Source of the DNA: Chrysomallon squamiferum
Taxonomy: Eukaryota > Mollusca > Gastropoda > Neomphalida > Peltospiridae
Direction: 5' to 3'
NCBI GenBank assembly: GCA_012295275.1
Contig: CM022665.1
Coordinates: 29,970,457-30,034,456, forward strand
Length of the DNA stretch: 64,000 bases
Both the position numbers and the translations under genes were made by a program. The notes beneath the pieces were generated by a model. The model saw nothing but the letters and a program-made list of their open reading frames with translations, was not told the DNA's origin and ran no database searches. Below, piece by piece: positions 51,081-63,484 of the stretch (positions are counted from its first letter, which is position 1; each line of letters starts with the position of its first letter).

Positions 51081-54000
51081 GCATTAAAAATAGCAAATAT
51101 TACAACTAATATTATTTTTTTTGTCAGCATTAATTTAATTAAAAATTGGGCACATTGTACATAATAATATCATGAAATTATACCATTCATTAATGAATAT
51201 CATCTAACATTTTAACACATTTAACTGATTATTGTGTGATCTAGATTCATGCAGGTTTTGTTTTAGAAAGGTCTTCATGTAATTCATGTTTTATATATTT
51301 GAAAATGTCCTTCTTGAGCTATTGCTTACTCATCTGTTACAGAGAGGAAGCCCCTAAACCCACTGTGGCTCTAGAATACACTTTTGGACGCAGGACCAAA
51401 GGCCACAATATTGTAAGTGATTTCACTAATGACTGAAACATTAACTTAACAACTTTGAAATATGATTTACTGTGCCTAGAGGGTAAAGGCTATTTGTTAA
51501 TACAATATTTTGATTGTGAGAAACCTTTGCAACCTCAAGAGAACAATATAATCAAGAAAAAGTAGAAAACAGATTAATAACATTGCAGTTTAAATTTTTT
51601 TCTTTTTTTTTTTTCTTTAGTTTTCATAGAAACTGATGATTGAAAACATCACTGAACAGCTAAAAAAAAAAAAAATAGACATTTGTTTTTAATTATCTGT
51701 GTTGTAATATTTTTTTTACTATTATTATTATTATTTATTTATTTATCTTTTATTTTCTGTTGTGACTTGTATCCAAAGGCTAAAGATGTTGGTCACATCT
51801 GGGAATTGGGAGGTGGAACCTGGCTGGCAAAACTGATGGATATTCCTATCAATCTAGACACCATAATGTAAGCTTGGAAATGACTTATTCTAGCCTTTTG
51901 ATCTATTCTAAATGGAGTTATCTCTCTTTGTTTCATTGCTAAATTTTTGTGACATTTCAAATTCCATACAGAAATGGATAATTATCAAAAGGCCTAAATT
52001 ATTTAAAGAAATATTAACTATTTCACAATTTTGGAAAGATAAAGGAAACTAAACTGACATTATGTTTTGTCCATATTCTTTGACTTCTCATTTGAAAATA
52101 ATTACTTGTGAATGTAATTTGCAGGCAGACTACATTAATCATTGTCTTAGATTTATCTTCACCAAATGAGTTGTGGTTCACACTGGAGACTCTGCTGAAT
52201 GCAGCAAAAGCTCGAATTGAAACTGTGATAACAGAAATGAAGAACACAGAACCCAACATCAGAGAAAAACTTAAAGAAAAAGCTTGGCAAAGAATTGGGC
52301 CCGATCATCCTGTTAGTTTTATATTCTTTTTAAATATTAATTATGTATACAACTACAAACTGTAGCTTCTTTTTATATGCTTGAAAGTTACCAGCACCAT
52401 GTTTACCTGTCTAATGTTTTCATAATCAGTGAATAACACAACATTTCTAAAATCTGTCACAACAGCCATCACATAAGTGCCTGTTAAAACATTACAAAAT
52501 AAGTCTGAGTAAAATAGAAATATTTGAAATTTATTGAAGCAAAATTGTTTTTAGTCAATCACAGTACTAATTTAAGAAAACATTTGACTTTTAGGTAAAA
52601 TCAAACACAGAAAGAAATATTTTAATAAGAAGAATTTTATTAATTTATATAAATTGAACTCTATTTGAATTGCAACAAAATGTTGTTGTTTTTTCTTTTA
52701 ATTTTTGTTTTTGTTTTTTAAGGACAAGAGCCTTATTGATCCATTTCTGATACCACTGGTTATAGTAGGCAGCAAATATGACATTTTTCAGGTATGTGCA
52801 GTCAACATTTTCCTTTGATTCTCTTGGAAATTATTTACTTATGATACTGATTTGATATAAAATATTTTGTCCTTGCTAAATGTATTCTTTATTTGAAATG
52901 GAAATGTATTTAGCTCTATTTATATATATATATATATTTTTATTTTTAATTTTTAGTCCAGAAAAACAGTGTATTCTGTTTTCACATTTAAAAAGTACAT
53001 TATAATTTTAGGACTTTGATCCTGAGAAGAGAAAAGTCATATGTAAAACACTGAGATTTTTTGCTCATGTTCATGGTGCATCTATACAGGTATATAACCA
53101 TTTAAAACTTTAAACAAATATTATTTGTATTTTCTTTTTATATATAATATTCTTTTCATTATTTTTATTTTTATATTTATTTTTTAATCTTTAATGTATT
53201 GATTTCTGTATGTATCAATAAAAAAATATATATTACAATTTTTTTATAATTTTATTTATTAATTAATATGAAATGTAATCTTTTTGGCTTGCAGTATGTT
53301 TGCAGATTATATATATATATATCAGTGTTCACAAATTAATGGGGATTTTTTGTATATAATGCAAGTTGTTGGTCAAGGTTTTCCAAGTTTGAAATTTCAT
53401 TAATATATATATATATATGTATATGTCTATTTACATTAACTTTTTCAGTTCTTCAGTACAAAAATTGACCAGCTAGTGAAAAAGACACAAGCTGTTATCA
53501 GTCATCATTTGTTTGGAATTAACTTAAGGTGAGCAACATTTTAAATATGTTATTATCTTATTCTGTTTTAAAACAGTCTTGTTTTCATGTCATTTTTAAC
53601 ATGTCTTTACTGTTTGATAAATAAATATATTTTTGTAATTATTAAAAAGTTCTTTCAGAATATAAATAAAATATATTTTAGTTGTAAATTTGCAAATATT
53701 TCAGACTGCATATATGGAAATGCATTTTCAGACAATTCAAACAAATGTATCTAATTTGGATTAGTTCATTAATTTTTTTAAAGTAATTAATATTCATATA
53801 TAGATATTTAATGATATTTACTTAATTGTTCAGTAAAACCTTACATGTGGAGATGAACAAACCATTGATTGTACCATTTGGGCTTGATTCAGTTCAGCAG
53901 ATTGGTAAGTAGCCATTGTTAAAATCAAAAATATACTTGCATAAATTGTTTTTCTAAATTGTTTTTAATTAATAAAAATTTTGTATTAGTGCTTTGTCTA

Positions 54001-55380
54001 ATAACAAAATAAAACCTTTACTGACATTTATATTTTAAATTAATATTATAGTAATGTACATGATCTCAATAAAGACATTAAAAATGTAAAGTAAATTTAA
54101 TCCATATTATTGTTTGAAGTATTAATAATCAGTTAATAAATGTTATTTATTTTGTTTTGTGTGTGAGTGTTTTAAAAAATAAGATCGTTTTTCCCTTTCT
54201 AACAGGTAACCCACCAATATCAGATCAAGACATAGGCAGAGTGCATGCAAAGTAAGTTTATTAATTTCTAATGTATCTGTGTTCATTACCTTTGTTAAAG
54301 TTTAATTGTAAATTATAAATATTAATGCTTAATTTAAAAAACAAATAATATATATGTATATTATTAATAGATTTAATATTAACTTTTTGTTGTTTACTTT
54401 ATTCTAGGACACCTTTGGAGCTCTGGAAAGTAGCTTACACAGGATATTTTCCTCAGGAGGTATTATTAAAGATTTTAAATGTTTTGCTTACATTATTTTT
54501 TAAATTAATTTCTCTTTTTTTTTTTTCTTCTTCTTTTTAGTTAATTAAATATATAAAGACTAAAAATATATTTGATTCTTCACTTTTGTTAAAGAACTAT
54601 TCTAAGATTACTATCATAATTTTAAAAATTAATTTTAATTTTATCTTTTATAGGTCTATATTTGTAAATAGCTTGTTGTCATCTTCATCATTATTACTAT
54701 TATTATCTTCTATTTTTTTCCTTTTTTTTAATTTATTTATTTTTTGTTTTATTTTTTGTTTTATTTTTTCAGAAAACAAACAATCCAGCTTTGGTGGAAG
54801 ATCCTGCAAAAGACCCACAATTTGCTGAACCTGCCATTGATGCACTACGAGCTCAGAAAGATGATGTGAGATCACTATAGTTTAAATTAATTAAATCTTC
54901 AGTTCATGTGTATGAGTTCATGTATACATCTGTGACATTTCTATGTTGTTCTATTAAGGCACAAACAAAAAACTTGAGGCTACAAATAGCTTTGAAACAA
55001 CTGATCTTGATTCTTGACAGACATTAATAGTATTTGCACATTACAGTATAGCATTTTTTTTTTTTTAAACTAAATATAATCTAATATGAAAGCATCAGAA
55101 CTTTGATGTTGTCTGTGTAAAAATAATGTAAGATAAAGAAGTAATTGAAAAACAAAAAAATCAAAACTATCATTTTATCAACTTCCAGCGCCTTTTCCTT
55201 TTCTCACTGAATTATTTCAGAATTCATCATTCAATGTTGTATCTTAAAATTAATAACTAATTTGTAAAGAGATCATCTTTTTATAACTATTAACACTATG
55301 AACTGATTTTTTTTCTTCAGGAACTGGAAAGATATCGGAGGTTATCTGAACGAAGAGCTAAGGATGCTGGTTTGATTTGA
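48265..55380 (+). CDS. DYNC2LI1: Cytoplasmic dynein 2 light intermediate chain 1, 15 coding exons
   Basis: Spliced product of 349 aa; the human protein is 351 aa. It is a subunit of dynein-2, which drives retrograde intraflagellar transport in cilia. Exons: 48265-48275, 48764-48819, 50588-50640, 50956-50990, 51343-51412, 51779-51867, 52125-52311, 52723-52791, 53012-53089, 53449-53528, 53834-53904, 54206-54251, 54408-54459, 54773-54865, 55321-55380. All introns are GT-AG and in phase. The product begins MTKGESLWDLA. It carries a P-loop GSKNSGKT (residues 36-43), [14 protein letters not shown], the HIWELGGG switch-like block, [43 protein letters not shown] and [13 protein letters not shown], then a charged C-terminal helix. 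The 11-nt first coding exon is an inference from phase, donor strength (GTAAGC) and N-terminal similarity; the other exons are firm. It contains a decayed Tc1-like insertion in intron 2. Confidence 0.95.
49380..50285 (+). pseudogene. Tc1-like transposase remnant (DYNC2LI1 intron 2)
   Basis: Scattered transposase similarity on the plus strand, broken by frameshifts and stops. From left to right: [11 protein letters not shown]-like sequence near 49695-49730; [11 protein letters not shown] near 49805-49840 (the position of the first catalytic Asp region, normally T/SDES); GSVIITGFI near 49900; FQDNIL near 49970-49990; [12 protein letters not shown] at about 50122-50158, the signature around the last acidic residue; and [15 protein letters not shown], matching the QEWNAIPQ-type block. 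Element ends and inverted repeats were not found. It is inactive. Confidence 0.85.
51021..51080. repeat. (ATT)n microsatellite
   Basis: About 19 ATT units in DYNC2LI1 intron 4. Confidence 0.93.
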
Positions 55381-58272
55381 AAGAGACAGTTAGGAATGTA
55401 AAAACATTCAAAGTACACTGATCCTTCTTTTCTCCACACATGTGTTGGTCCAAAATGTCTGTAAACGTTCACTATATTTGTATGCTCTAATAGTATAATA
55501 TTTATTTTCTTTAATAAAAATATGTTTTTGAAGCAAAAATTTCATTTATGAATGTTTATCTTGTTAAAATATTAACGTTTATTGTCCAAGTGATTATAGC
55601 AATGTGTTTAATTATTAAGTGAGCAAACATGTTTAAATGTTTTGTTATTAAATCTATCTAACTTGGATTATGAAATGTGTATGTTTGTTTTAAACATAAT
55701 TAAAAATTCTATGAAGTTTTAATGCTTGACAGCTGATTCACTTTTCAATTTCATGTTTATGTTGTTTTTGTAAAACTAGATATTTTTATTTTATAATGTT
55801 TTTTTTTGTTGTTTTCTTCACTTTATAATGAAGCTCATTTCATTTTGGTAGTGTCCCTTCCTTTCTAAAATTCTAAGTTACAAATTAATTTCATTCTAGA
55901 ACTTTGAGAAATTTTCTTACCTAATGATATAGCTTTACTTTTTAGTGTTTTTTTCAAAAGGGTTTGACAAGATGAGATCCAAAACAAAAAGCAGGGATTA
56001 GTAGTTATTTTAAAATAAACAAACAAAGACTGAAAGTTAAGTTTTATCAGTTGTGAAAGTATTAATTTTATTGTTTTTACTTTCATAGAGCTGTTTACCA
56101 TAATTGATTTTCATAATTGTTATCTCCCCTGATTCAGAAAGCATTATGTTTTATTAAACAGAATGTTAAATCATATAAAAAAAAGTAAAAGAAACTATCT
56201 TTTATTATTTATTTATTTATCATTTAAATGTATTTTTAGGCTGATAGATAATGTAAGAAGATTAAGAAAACAGGAGATGGAGGATTTTAATCTTTTTATT
56301 TAATTTTTTAATTATTATTTTTTTATTAGGCAGGCAACACAAGTTACTGATGACTGGTCTGTCTGTGCCATTAGTAGATTTTTAATAATTGTTTTTATTA
56401 TATATATATATATATATCACTCACCTTTCACAGAAGTAATAGATATATTAATGGAAGTTTATAATAAGAAACTGCATCTTGCATCCTTGGTGACAAATAA
56501 TATAATTTAATATTTAAACATTCTTCATTACATATACATCAAAAGAAATTAATTTAGGTACAAAACAGGATTTCTGCAATTAAATAAAAATTTAAAAACA
56601 AAAGTGTTAATTCCTCTTAGAACAGATGATGTAAATATGTAAATTAATATTATTTATCCAAACATACCTAAATTATATATTCTTGCAATTTTTATTTTTT
56701 TATTATTATTTTTTTATTATTATTTTATTATTATTATTAAGTTACTGTTATTACTGTTTTGAATATTGTGTTTTTGTGATATTTAAAATATGTTATTTAG
56801 ACCGGTTTTTGTTTATTTTGTTAGACTGTTAATTATAAAGGAGACAAATTTTTGTTAAAACTTTTTATTAATATTAATTTGTATTTTTCCTTCTGTGTTC
56901 AGAATTTGCTTATCAGATTTATAAGTTTACATTTAACAATACTCCAGTGAAAGCATTCTGAAAATTACTAAGACATACATTTTATTCTTTGAATGTATTA
57001 TTTAAACTAGGCACTTTTATGTATATTCATTATTCAGCATATACTGAAAATTGATTGTTTTTATAAAACTGATTCCACTTACAAAATTTACTCTGTTGTT
57101 CCTGTTGAATAATGTAATTTTTCATTATCTAGCCATGGGGCACCTGCTGGAAAGGGAAATAGCCCAATGAACCACACTGTATCTTGGAAGGTGTCTTAGG
57201 AAACAAACTGTCAGTGAAACAGCTGGCTTAGTTATTAAAATCTCATCATAGGCACAATTTTATAGTGATTGTTTATCAGTCAGGTTAAACAGTTGCTGAT
57301 AAAACAAATAAATTATATCTTGTGTTAATTTTCATTATTTGAAGCGAATATCCATTGCACAAATCATTCATCATTTGTTAAGTTATTTTTGTAAGGGTGT
57401 TCTGGGACCTTTTGGGGGGGAGGGTTTATTGTTTTTTTGTGGGGTTGTTTGTTTTTATTTATTTATTTTTTTTTTTTAATTTGTTGATGTTATTGTTGCT
57501 TGGTTATTTTTTCATTATTTACTGATTTTTTATTTATTATTATTATTTATTATTTTTTTTTTTTTTTAAATTATTGTTAATATTATTATTATTATTATTT
57601 TGTATTATTTTTAATAAATTGAACAAAAAGAAGATAAAACAGTGGTTTAAAAAGGAATCCCTAACCAAAAACAAACAACACTAAACAGACGTTGTATAAG
57701 GATTTATTTGTAGGTTAAACGAGTCATCCAGAGATGGCAAATAATGATATCTAGTTCAACAACATTATCAGGTGATGGCGATAATACTGCCTTGTTCAGT
57801 ATCATCCAAAGTACATCAGCATAATATTTCACAATGCTTTTATCATCAATGACTTCATTCGTAAAAGATAAAATAAAATAGTTTTCTTAAAAATACACGA
57901 CAGTGATACACATATTTTATTTTCCTTTATTTCATAATCTTTTTACTTGAGTTGGAAACGCAGATACAGGTGAGAAATTTTAGAATGTTTATTTTAATTG
58001 TTTTAATTTTCCGGCGGGTATTGTTTCAGAGGACGAAAAATAAATTGCCGTAGTGTTACGAAATAAAAGATAGCAAATGTTACAACACGCCAACATATTA
58101 AATATATAAAGTTGAATTTTACGTTTTATTCAATCGACATAATAATGTTTGTAATATACAGATCCTACGTGCTACTGTAAATAAATCATATACATACGTA
58201 TACACTAAATATAAATTTTTAAATATATACACATATACCTTACCACCCACTCTCTCGATCACACATGAGTAG

Positions 58273-58273
58273 A

Positions 58274-58316
<43 letters not shown>

Positions 58317-58318
58317 AC
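58273..58318. repeat. (AAAT)n microsatellite
   Basis: About 11 AAAT units in the 5' flank of the downstream secreted-protein gene. Confidence 0.95.
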
Positions 58319-58636
58319 CAACAAGTAAATAAATATTTACAGTTTTGAAAAGCTAAGACTGCAGTATTTACATTTCATTCAAAATATTTGATGTTGAGTC
58401 AAGGAAGGTTAATCCAAGTTGGTTGCTTCGATTGTGTTTGGTTTATTTCGTTATTGTTATTTCTTTATTTTCTAATTAATTCACTTAATTCATTACGGTA
58501 ATCTGTATCTAACATAAATGTAATAATAATAAAAATATATGCGACGTTGCAGAAGAAACAAAAAGATACAAAAGTTCACATACTAGTAGACCTGTTACAC
58601 AAGAATGAAAGCTATTATTAATCAATATACAGTGTG

Positions 58637-58700
58637 TAAATAATAATAATAATAACAGTAAGAAAAAGAAGAAGAAATAAAAATAATAAATAATACAAAA

Positions 58701-58731
<31 letters not shown>

Positions 58732-58734
58732 AAC

Positions 58735-58782
<48 letters not shown>
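58637..58782. repeat. (AAT)n-rich tract
   Basis: AAT units with AAG, AAAAT and AAC interruptions, becoming nearly pure from 58712 to 58782, ending 26 bases before the ATG at 58809. A poly-Leu frame on the minus strand is an artefact of this repeat. Confidence 0.93.
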
Positions 58783-58783
<1 letters not shown>

Positions 58784-58808
58784 TAATTACTATGTTTTTC
58801 ACAGACAA

Positions 58809-60588
58809 ATGTTGGGATTTGCCAGGGGTTTAGTGTTTTCCGTGGTAGCTCTCTGTGCAGTTGTTGCGACTGATTCGAGATCAGTAGAAATCAATGAAAT
58901 TAAACTATGGTCATACAACGAGGATGCACCAATGTTCATAGAAATCCACAAGACAAACATAAGCACGGACTGGAATGACTATCAGTTATTGCTAATAGAC
59001 GATACCACACAAGACGTAACTGGTTTAATTTCTTTAGACTCAGAAGAGTTCGTTCATTCCGAATATTACATAATTTATTTCGATTCATCTGTAATACCAT
59101 GTAGTACATGTTCTGGAACTGTTGTTATTTATAAAAGGAATTTTTCTGAAACGATATCTTCAGAAAAAAATATTAATTTCGAACGTTTTGGAAGTGGTTT
59201 TCTTCATGGTCTGAGTTATGCTTATTCCAGAACGGAAAAGAAACCTACTGATATCAATCGAATTCTAGGACTACATTCTTACACCATAAACGACAGGAGA
59301 TTGTCATTGTCTTTGTGTGGTAATGAATTCATAGAAACTATTCCAACAGTCAGTGACAAAAATAACTGTGGTTTTGAAAACTATGAACAGGCTAAAGCAG
59401 ACACAATTTCATTTGATGAAGAAGATGATGTAGAAATGGATAATAAATCCACCTATGTACAAGAACAAAGTCCAAAACAAAGCTCAAAAGAAAGAAAGAA
59501 TCACACCATTTTTATTACCAAAAGTTCTATTGATAAAAGACTGACTAATTCTGAAACTTCTGTTAGCAGTTCGACGAAATCGGAAACAAAATATGTAACA
59601 TTTTCTACTAATGCATCCCCAAGACATACTAGACGATCCACACATAACGACAACGGATCGGCTAAACATGTAACAGATCTAACCAGTGCAACAAGTACAC
59701 CTGTAACATCAATTACTAGTAGATCAACTAAACGTGTAACATCTATTACAAGCAGATCAACTAAAGACAACGGATCAGCTACACATGTAACAGATCTAAC
59801 CAGTGCAACAAGTACACCTGTAACATCAATTACTAGTAGATCAACTAAACGTGTAACATCTATTACAAGCAGATCAACTAAAGACAACGGATCAGCTACA
59901 CATGTAACAGATCTAACCAGTGCAACAAGTACACCTGTAACATCAATTACTAGTAGATCAACTAAACGTGTAACATCTATTACAAGCAGATCAACTAAAG
60001 ACAACGGATCAGCTACACATGTAACATATCTAACCAGTGCAACAAGTACACCTGTAACATCAATTACTAGTAGATCAACTAAACGTGTAACATCTATTAC
60101 AAGCAGATCAACTAAAGACAACGGATCAGCTACACATGTAACAGATCTAACCAGTGCAACAAGTACACCTGTAACATCAATTACTAGTAGATCAACTAAA
60201 GGTGTAACATTTACTACTAGTATATCAACTAATGCAACACATATTGCAAGTAGATCAACTTCAGCATCGTCAGTCACACCTACACACCAAACGTCTGGTT
60301 CCAGTCGATCTACAGTTACCTCAAAACCATCGTCTGGTATTTCAACCATAGTGCCAGGATCATCGGTTAGTTCCAGTCGCAAACCAGCATCTACAACATC
60401 ACCGATAAATTCTTCACTGTCAACATCAAGTACGCCAGCAATTTCCTCGCCAGCTCCCATTCCATTCCCCATTGTAATAAACGAAGCCAACATTATGGTA
60501 GAAAGCAATACAAGCAAATATTACGTTGAACTGAAAGGTGAATTTAATATTCAAAGCTGACATGTGTAAGCGGTGGATCTCTGTGCAT

Positions 60589-60628
<40 letters not shown>

Positions 60629-61034
60629 CAGAGGGAGAGAAATGTTGATGATGATGATCAAGATTATGGATAAGGGTTTCGTTATGACTCAAGAAAAGTA
60701 ATATGATTTGTTCATTTTCATAGATTTCTATTTAATATCAGTTTATGGACTTTATCTTTATTTATTTTTATTTCTTTCTTTCTTTTTTTTTTTTTTCTTT
60801 GAATAAATCTTTCCAGTAATTATAATAATATAATGTAACAAAGCGGTTTTGTCTTTTAACAAAAGAGGTCGATTCATTATTATTATAGTATTATTTTTAT
60901 TTTTATATTCATAGGTTTTCATAATTTTATTTTAATATAATTACTTAATTTTGGTCATTTATTTTGCTTTAATTATTATTATTATTTTTTTTTTTTTTTA
61001 AGGAGTGAATAATCAAAAAAGCGATACGAGCACC

Positions 61035-61092
<58 letters not shown>

Positions 61093-62445
61093 GGCAGGAC
61101 CTCCTAAAACAAATTTGAGCAATATTTTGGTAATTTTGTTCAACGGACTGACTGAAAAGACACTGCTACATGAACGTTTGGAGGGTCACATGTTAGACAG
61201 CAATGGACTGTACGTGATAAGAATTAATCTGGTAGGTTTGTAATCAGTCGGCCACTATGAAAACACATGGCGATATACAATTATATAAAAATAAAGGTGT
61301 TATTCAGGTTATAGCACAAATGTGTATGAATATACAAATACGTGCTCAAACATACCACACACACACACGCATATATAATACATACATTCTTATGCATACG
61401 TACATAAAACACACACACGCATACACATAGATATACGCATATATGTACTACACATACACATATAATAACAAAGTAATTTTTCTTAATAATAATAATTTAT
61501 GTCTGTCTGCAATTAATGACGTTATAAAGAAAACGACATTAGTATCATCTGAAGTGTTTTTAGAATACCAGTGAAAAACATAATTATTATTCTGGTAATT
61601 TACTCAAAATGAGCATAATAGATTCCAGTGAAAAGTATGATTTTATTTTCACATAAGGTGATAACTACAAGCAATATGATGTCGACAATATTGAATCCAG
61701 TAAAACGATATTAACACTTTTTCTTAATATTGTGATGATCTGAGTGCTAGAGATTATGCTCTGGTAGTAAGTGACCCGCTCAGACAAAAGGAACACAAAA
61801 TCCTAAAATGCAATCGCCGCTACGAGTGTTTTTTTAGCAGATTTGAAGAGGTTTTTATTTTGAGCTTAACAATAAAGTTAAGACTTATTAATTTTCTTTT
61901 GTTCTTTAATGTAAAATTTATATATAATATTTCAGAAAGTTTGTCTTTTGTAGTTTCTCAGTAATCAGTCAAGTATCACTATTCAGCAGAAATATAAAAT
62001 GTTATGTTTACACACTACAGATATATATATATTCATCTTCTAAATAGATACCTAATTTTAGAAAATGAAAAATAAAATTCATAAAAGAAAACAGCTAAAA
62101 TTTCATCCGTTTAAAGCTGAAGGAAAATCTGTTGTGGTTTTTGTTTTTCTCTCCATTTGTGGTTTTAAATCTTGTGGGACAAAAATATCTTCATTATAGA
62201 GAGCAAAACACCATTTCCAAGCAATATATTGTCAATTTTCTTTTTTACTAGAAAGCCAAAGTCGATGCTGTTGCTCTAACAATCTACAATCAGAGTCTGT
62301 GGGAAAAACAGCATTCACAAGATATTCATTCCAATGGTCTGTTAGACGCCATCATCGTCGGAAAAGATCGAAGAAAAATAAAAGCCGGACTAATAGAAAT
62401 AATGATTCCTAGGTATCCTTCACGTGTTGTTGTCATCGATCCGAG
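58809..62445 (+). CDS. Secreted protein with two lamin-tail-like regions and mucin-like repeats (3' end not identified)
   Basis: Not a gene I can name. Three exons join in phase: 58809-60537, 61098-61231, 62252-62445. They give 685 codons and the frame is still open (last exon ends in split codon AG). Residues 1-20 form a signal peptide (hydrophobic LVFSVVALCAVVA). A first LTD-like region begins at SVEINEIK (25-32) with FIEIHK and a CSTCSG pair. A Ser/Thr-rich middle follows, with five tandem 39-aa repeats at about residues 281-475, then further Ser/Thr/Pro sequence. A second LTD-like region begins at VINEAN (556-561) with YYVELKGPP, LVILFNGLTE, SNGLYVIRINL and AVALTIYN, then GLLDAIIVG. Extracellular lamin-tail-type domains are known from animals and bacteria. 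The repeat region should be heavily O-glycosylated. A cell-surface or matrix role is inference. The remaining exons were not found in the last 1.5 kb. Confidence 0.8.
59649..60233 (+). repeat. Five tandem 117 bp coding repeats (39 aa)
   Basis: Units start at 59649, 59766, 59883, 60000 and 60117, exactly 117 bases apart. Each encodes DNGSATHVTDLTSATSTPVT then SITSRSTK, R, VTSITSRSTK, so each unit also holds an internal near-duplicate of VTSITSRSTK. Units 2 and 3 are identical and unit 4 differs by one base (Asp to Tyr). Unit 1 differs at two bases and unit 5 diverges at its end. Because 117 is divisible by 3, the antisense strand also stays open, which creates a spurious 338-codon frame. Confidence 0.97.
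60538..61097 (+). other. Intron 1 of the secreted-protein gene
   Basis: Holds (GT)n at 60594-60627 and (ATT)n at 61036-61092, the latter ending 5 bases before exon 2. Nothing else was recognised. Confidence 0.75.
61036..61092. repeat. (ATT)n microsatellite against a splice acceptor
   Basis: About 19 ATT units run directly into TGGCAG, the acceptor of exon 2 at 61098. The repeat therefore replaces the usual polypyrimidine tract. Confidence 0.93.
61232..62251 (+). other. Intron 2 of the secreted-protein gene
   Basis: One kilobase of AT-rich sequence with AC-rich patches near 61350-61460. No gene, element or structured feature was recognised. Confidence 0.7.
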
Positions 62446-63400
62446 GTAATAAATTATCTAATATTATAATCCTCAGCCAGATATATTTTTATTCATTATT
62501 TTTCCTTTGTTTATTGCTTGATGTCACAAAAAGCATAGAGTTTAATTACTCTTGAAAAACGTTTGCCTAATGATCAAGCGATAATCCGAATTCTGACGTA
62601 CATTTCGTTCCAGTTTTAACGAACCAGTTTATCCCATTTTTGTTTCTTAATGTTTCAATTGTTTAACTAAACAAGCAATATATGTCAACTAACAATAATT
62701 CTAAACTAACAAAGGATAATCAGTAAATAGCTGATTTTCAGATTTGTGAACCCCATCCGGCAGGAAAAGAATCAACAAAAAAAAAAAAAAAAAAAAAAGA
62801 TTTAAGATTGGCTGGTTTGTGAAAATGGAATTGAAAAGTTAATTTCATTCGTATAACATGTGTTACAGTCTGTAAGCCAGACCGCACAATTTGGTGTTGA
62901 GTACTAAATTGGAGCACAGAGCGAATGTGGGTTATTAGTCAGTCCGACGTCGGAAGTGTCCGAAATCAGTAGCTTTGTGTTCTTTTTGTGGATATAGTAG
63001 ATATCTCTGGTACAGAAATAAACCGTTCATATTTTGTTTAACAGCACCTTTTCTTATATCATTTCTGACCGCCCCGTAAAATAATACCAAAAGTTTCAGT
63101 GATATGCTCTAATATCATATATCTAATGATTTAACCATTTTTATAGATGCGTAATAAAAACTATAGATGATGTTCCACCCCATTTGTTAGACAGTTTGTG
63201 AGACAGTGTAATTAGTTTGATTGGCTGGCCTCATTATTGCTATAATGGGATAGCCCAGTGAACTTGGTATTAAATAAGTTCATTGTTTAATTGATGTTAA
63301 CACTTGCATGGGACAGCTCAGTGGGCTTGGTATTTCATCATTATGGTAACTCTTGCATTGGAGTGAGAACGTATTAGTAACGTATTAATGTGCCAGAAAA
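62446..63400. other. Non-coding sequence, probably intron 3 of the secreted-protein gene
   Basis: Follows a GTAATA donor. Contains poly(A) at 62776-62798 and an imperfect 62-base direct repeat: ATGGGATAGCCCAGTGAACTT at 63246 resembles ATGGGACAGCTCAGTGGGCTT at 63308, with TTAACACTTGCAT and GTAACTCTTGCAT following each. No further exon could be placed. Confidence 0.5.
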
Positions 63401-63484
63401 GGATCCTCAACGGATCCCCTAGTGTATGCGCTTCTTCTAGACCGTCGGATTACGAACTACCAGTGACTGTTCGACAGACCCCTT

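Larger units (their letters stand above)
55381..58808. other. DYNC2LI1 3'UTR, intergenic DNA and 5' flank of the next gene
   Basis: An AATAAA at 55513-55518, 133 bases past the DYNC2LI1 stop, is a good poly(A) signal. The remainder is AT-rich and without a supported gene. A slightly less AT-rich patch near 57130-57230 may be an old repeat. (AAAT)n lies at 58273-58318 and (AAT)n immediately upstream of the next start codon. TTTTTCACAG ending at 58804 is acceptor-like, so the next gene may have an upstream 5'UTR exon. Confidence 0.6.

Noticed and set aside
58509-58808. Poly-Leu protein on the minus strand
   Set aside because: Encoded entirely by the (AAT)n-rich tract; no gene context.
59501-60517. 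338-codon open frame on the minus strand
   Set aside because: It is antisense to the 117 bp repeats. The unit length is divisible by 3 and lacks antisense stops in that frame, so the long frame is a by-product of repetition; the protein is a monotonous LVDLLVIDVT repeat with no independent support.
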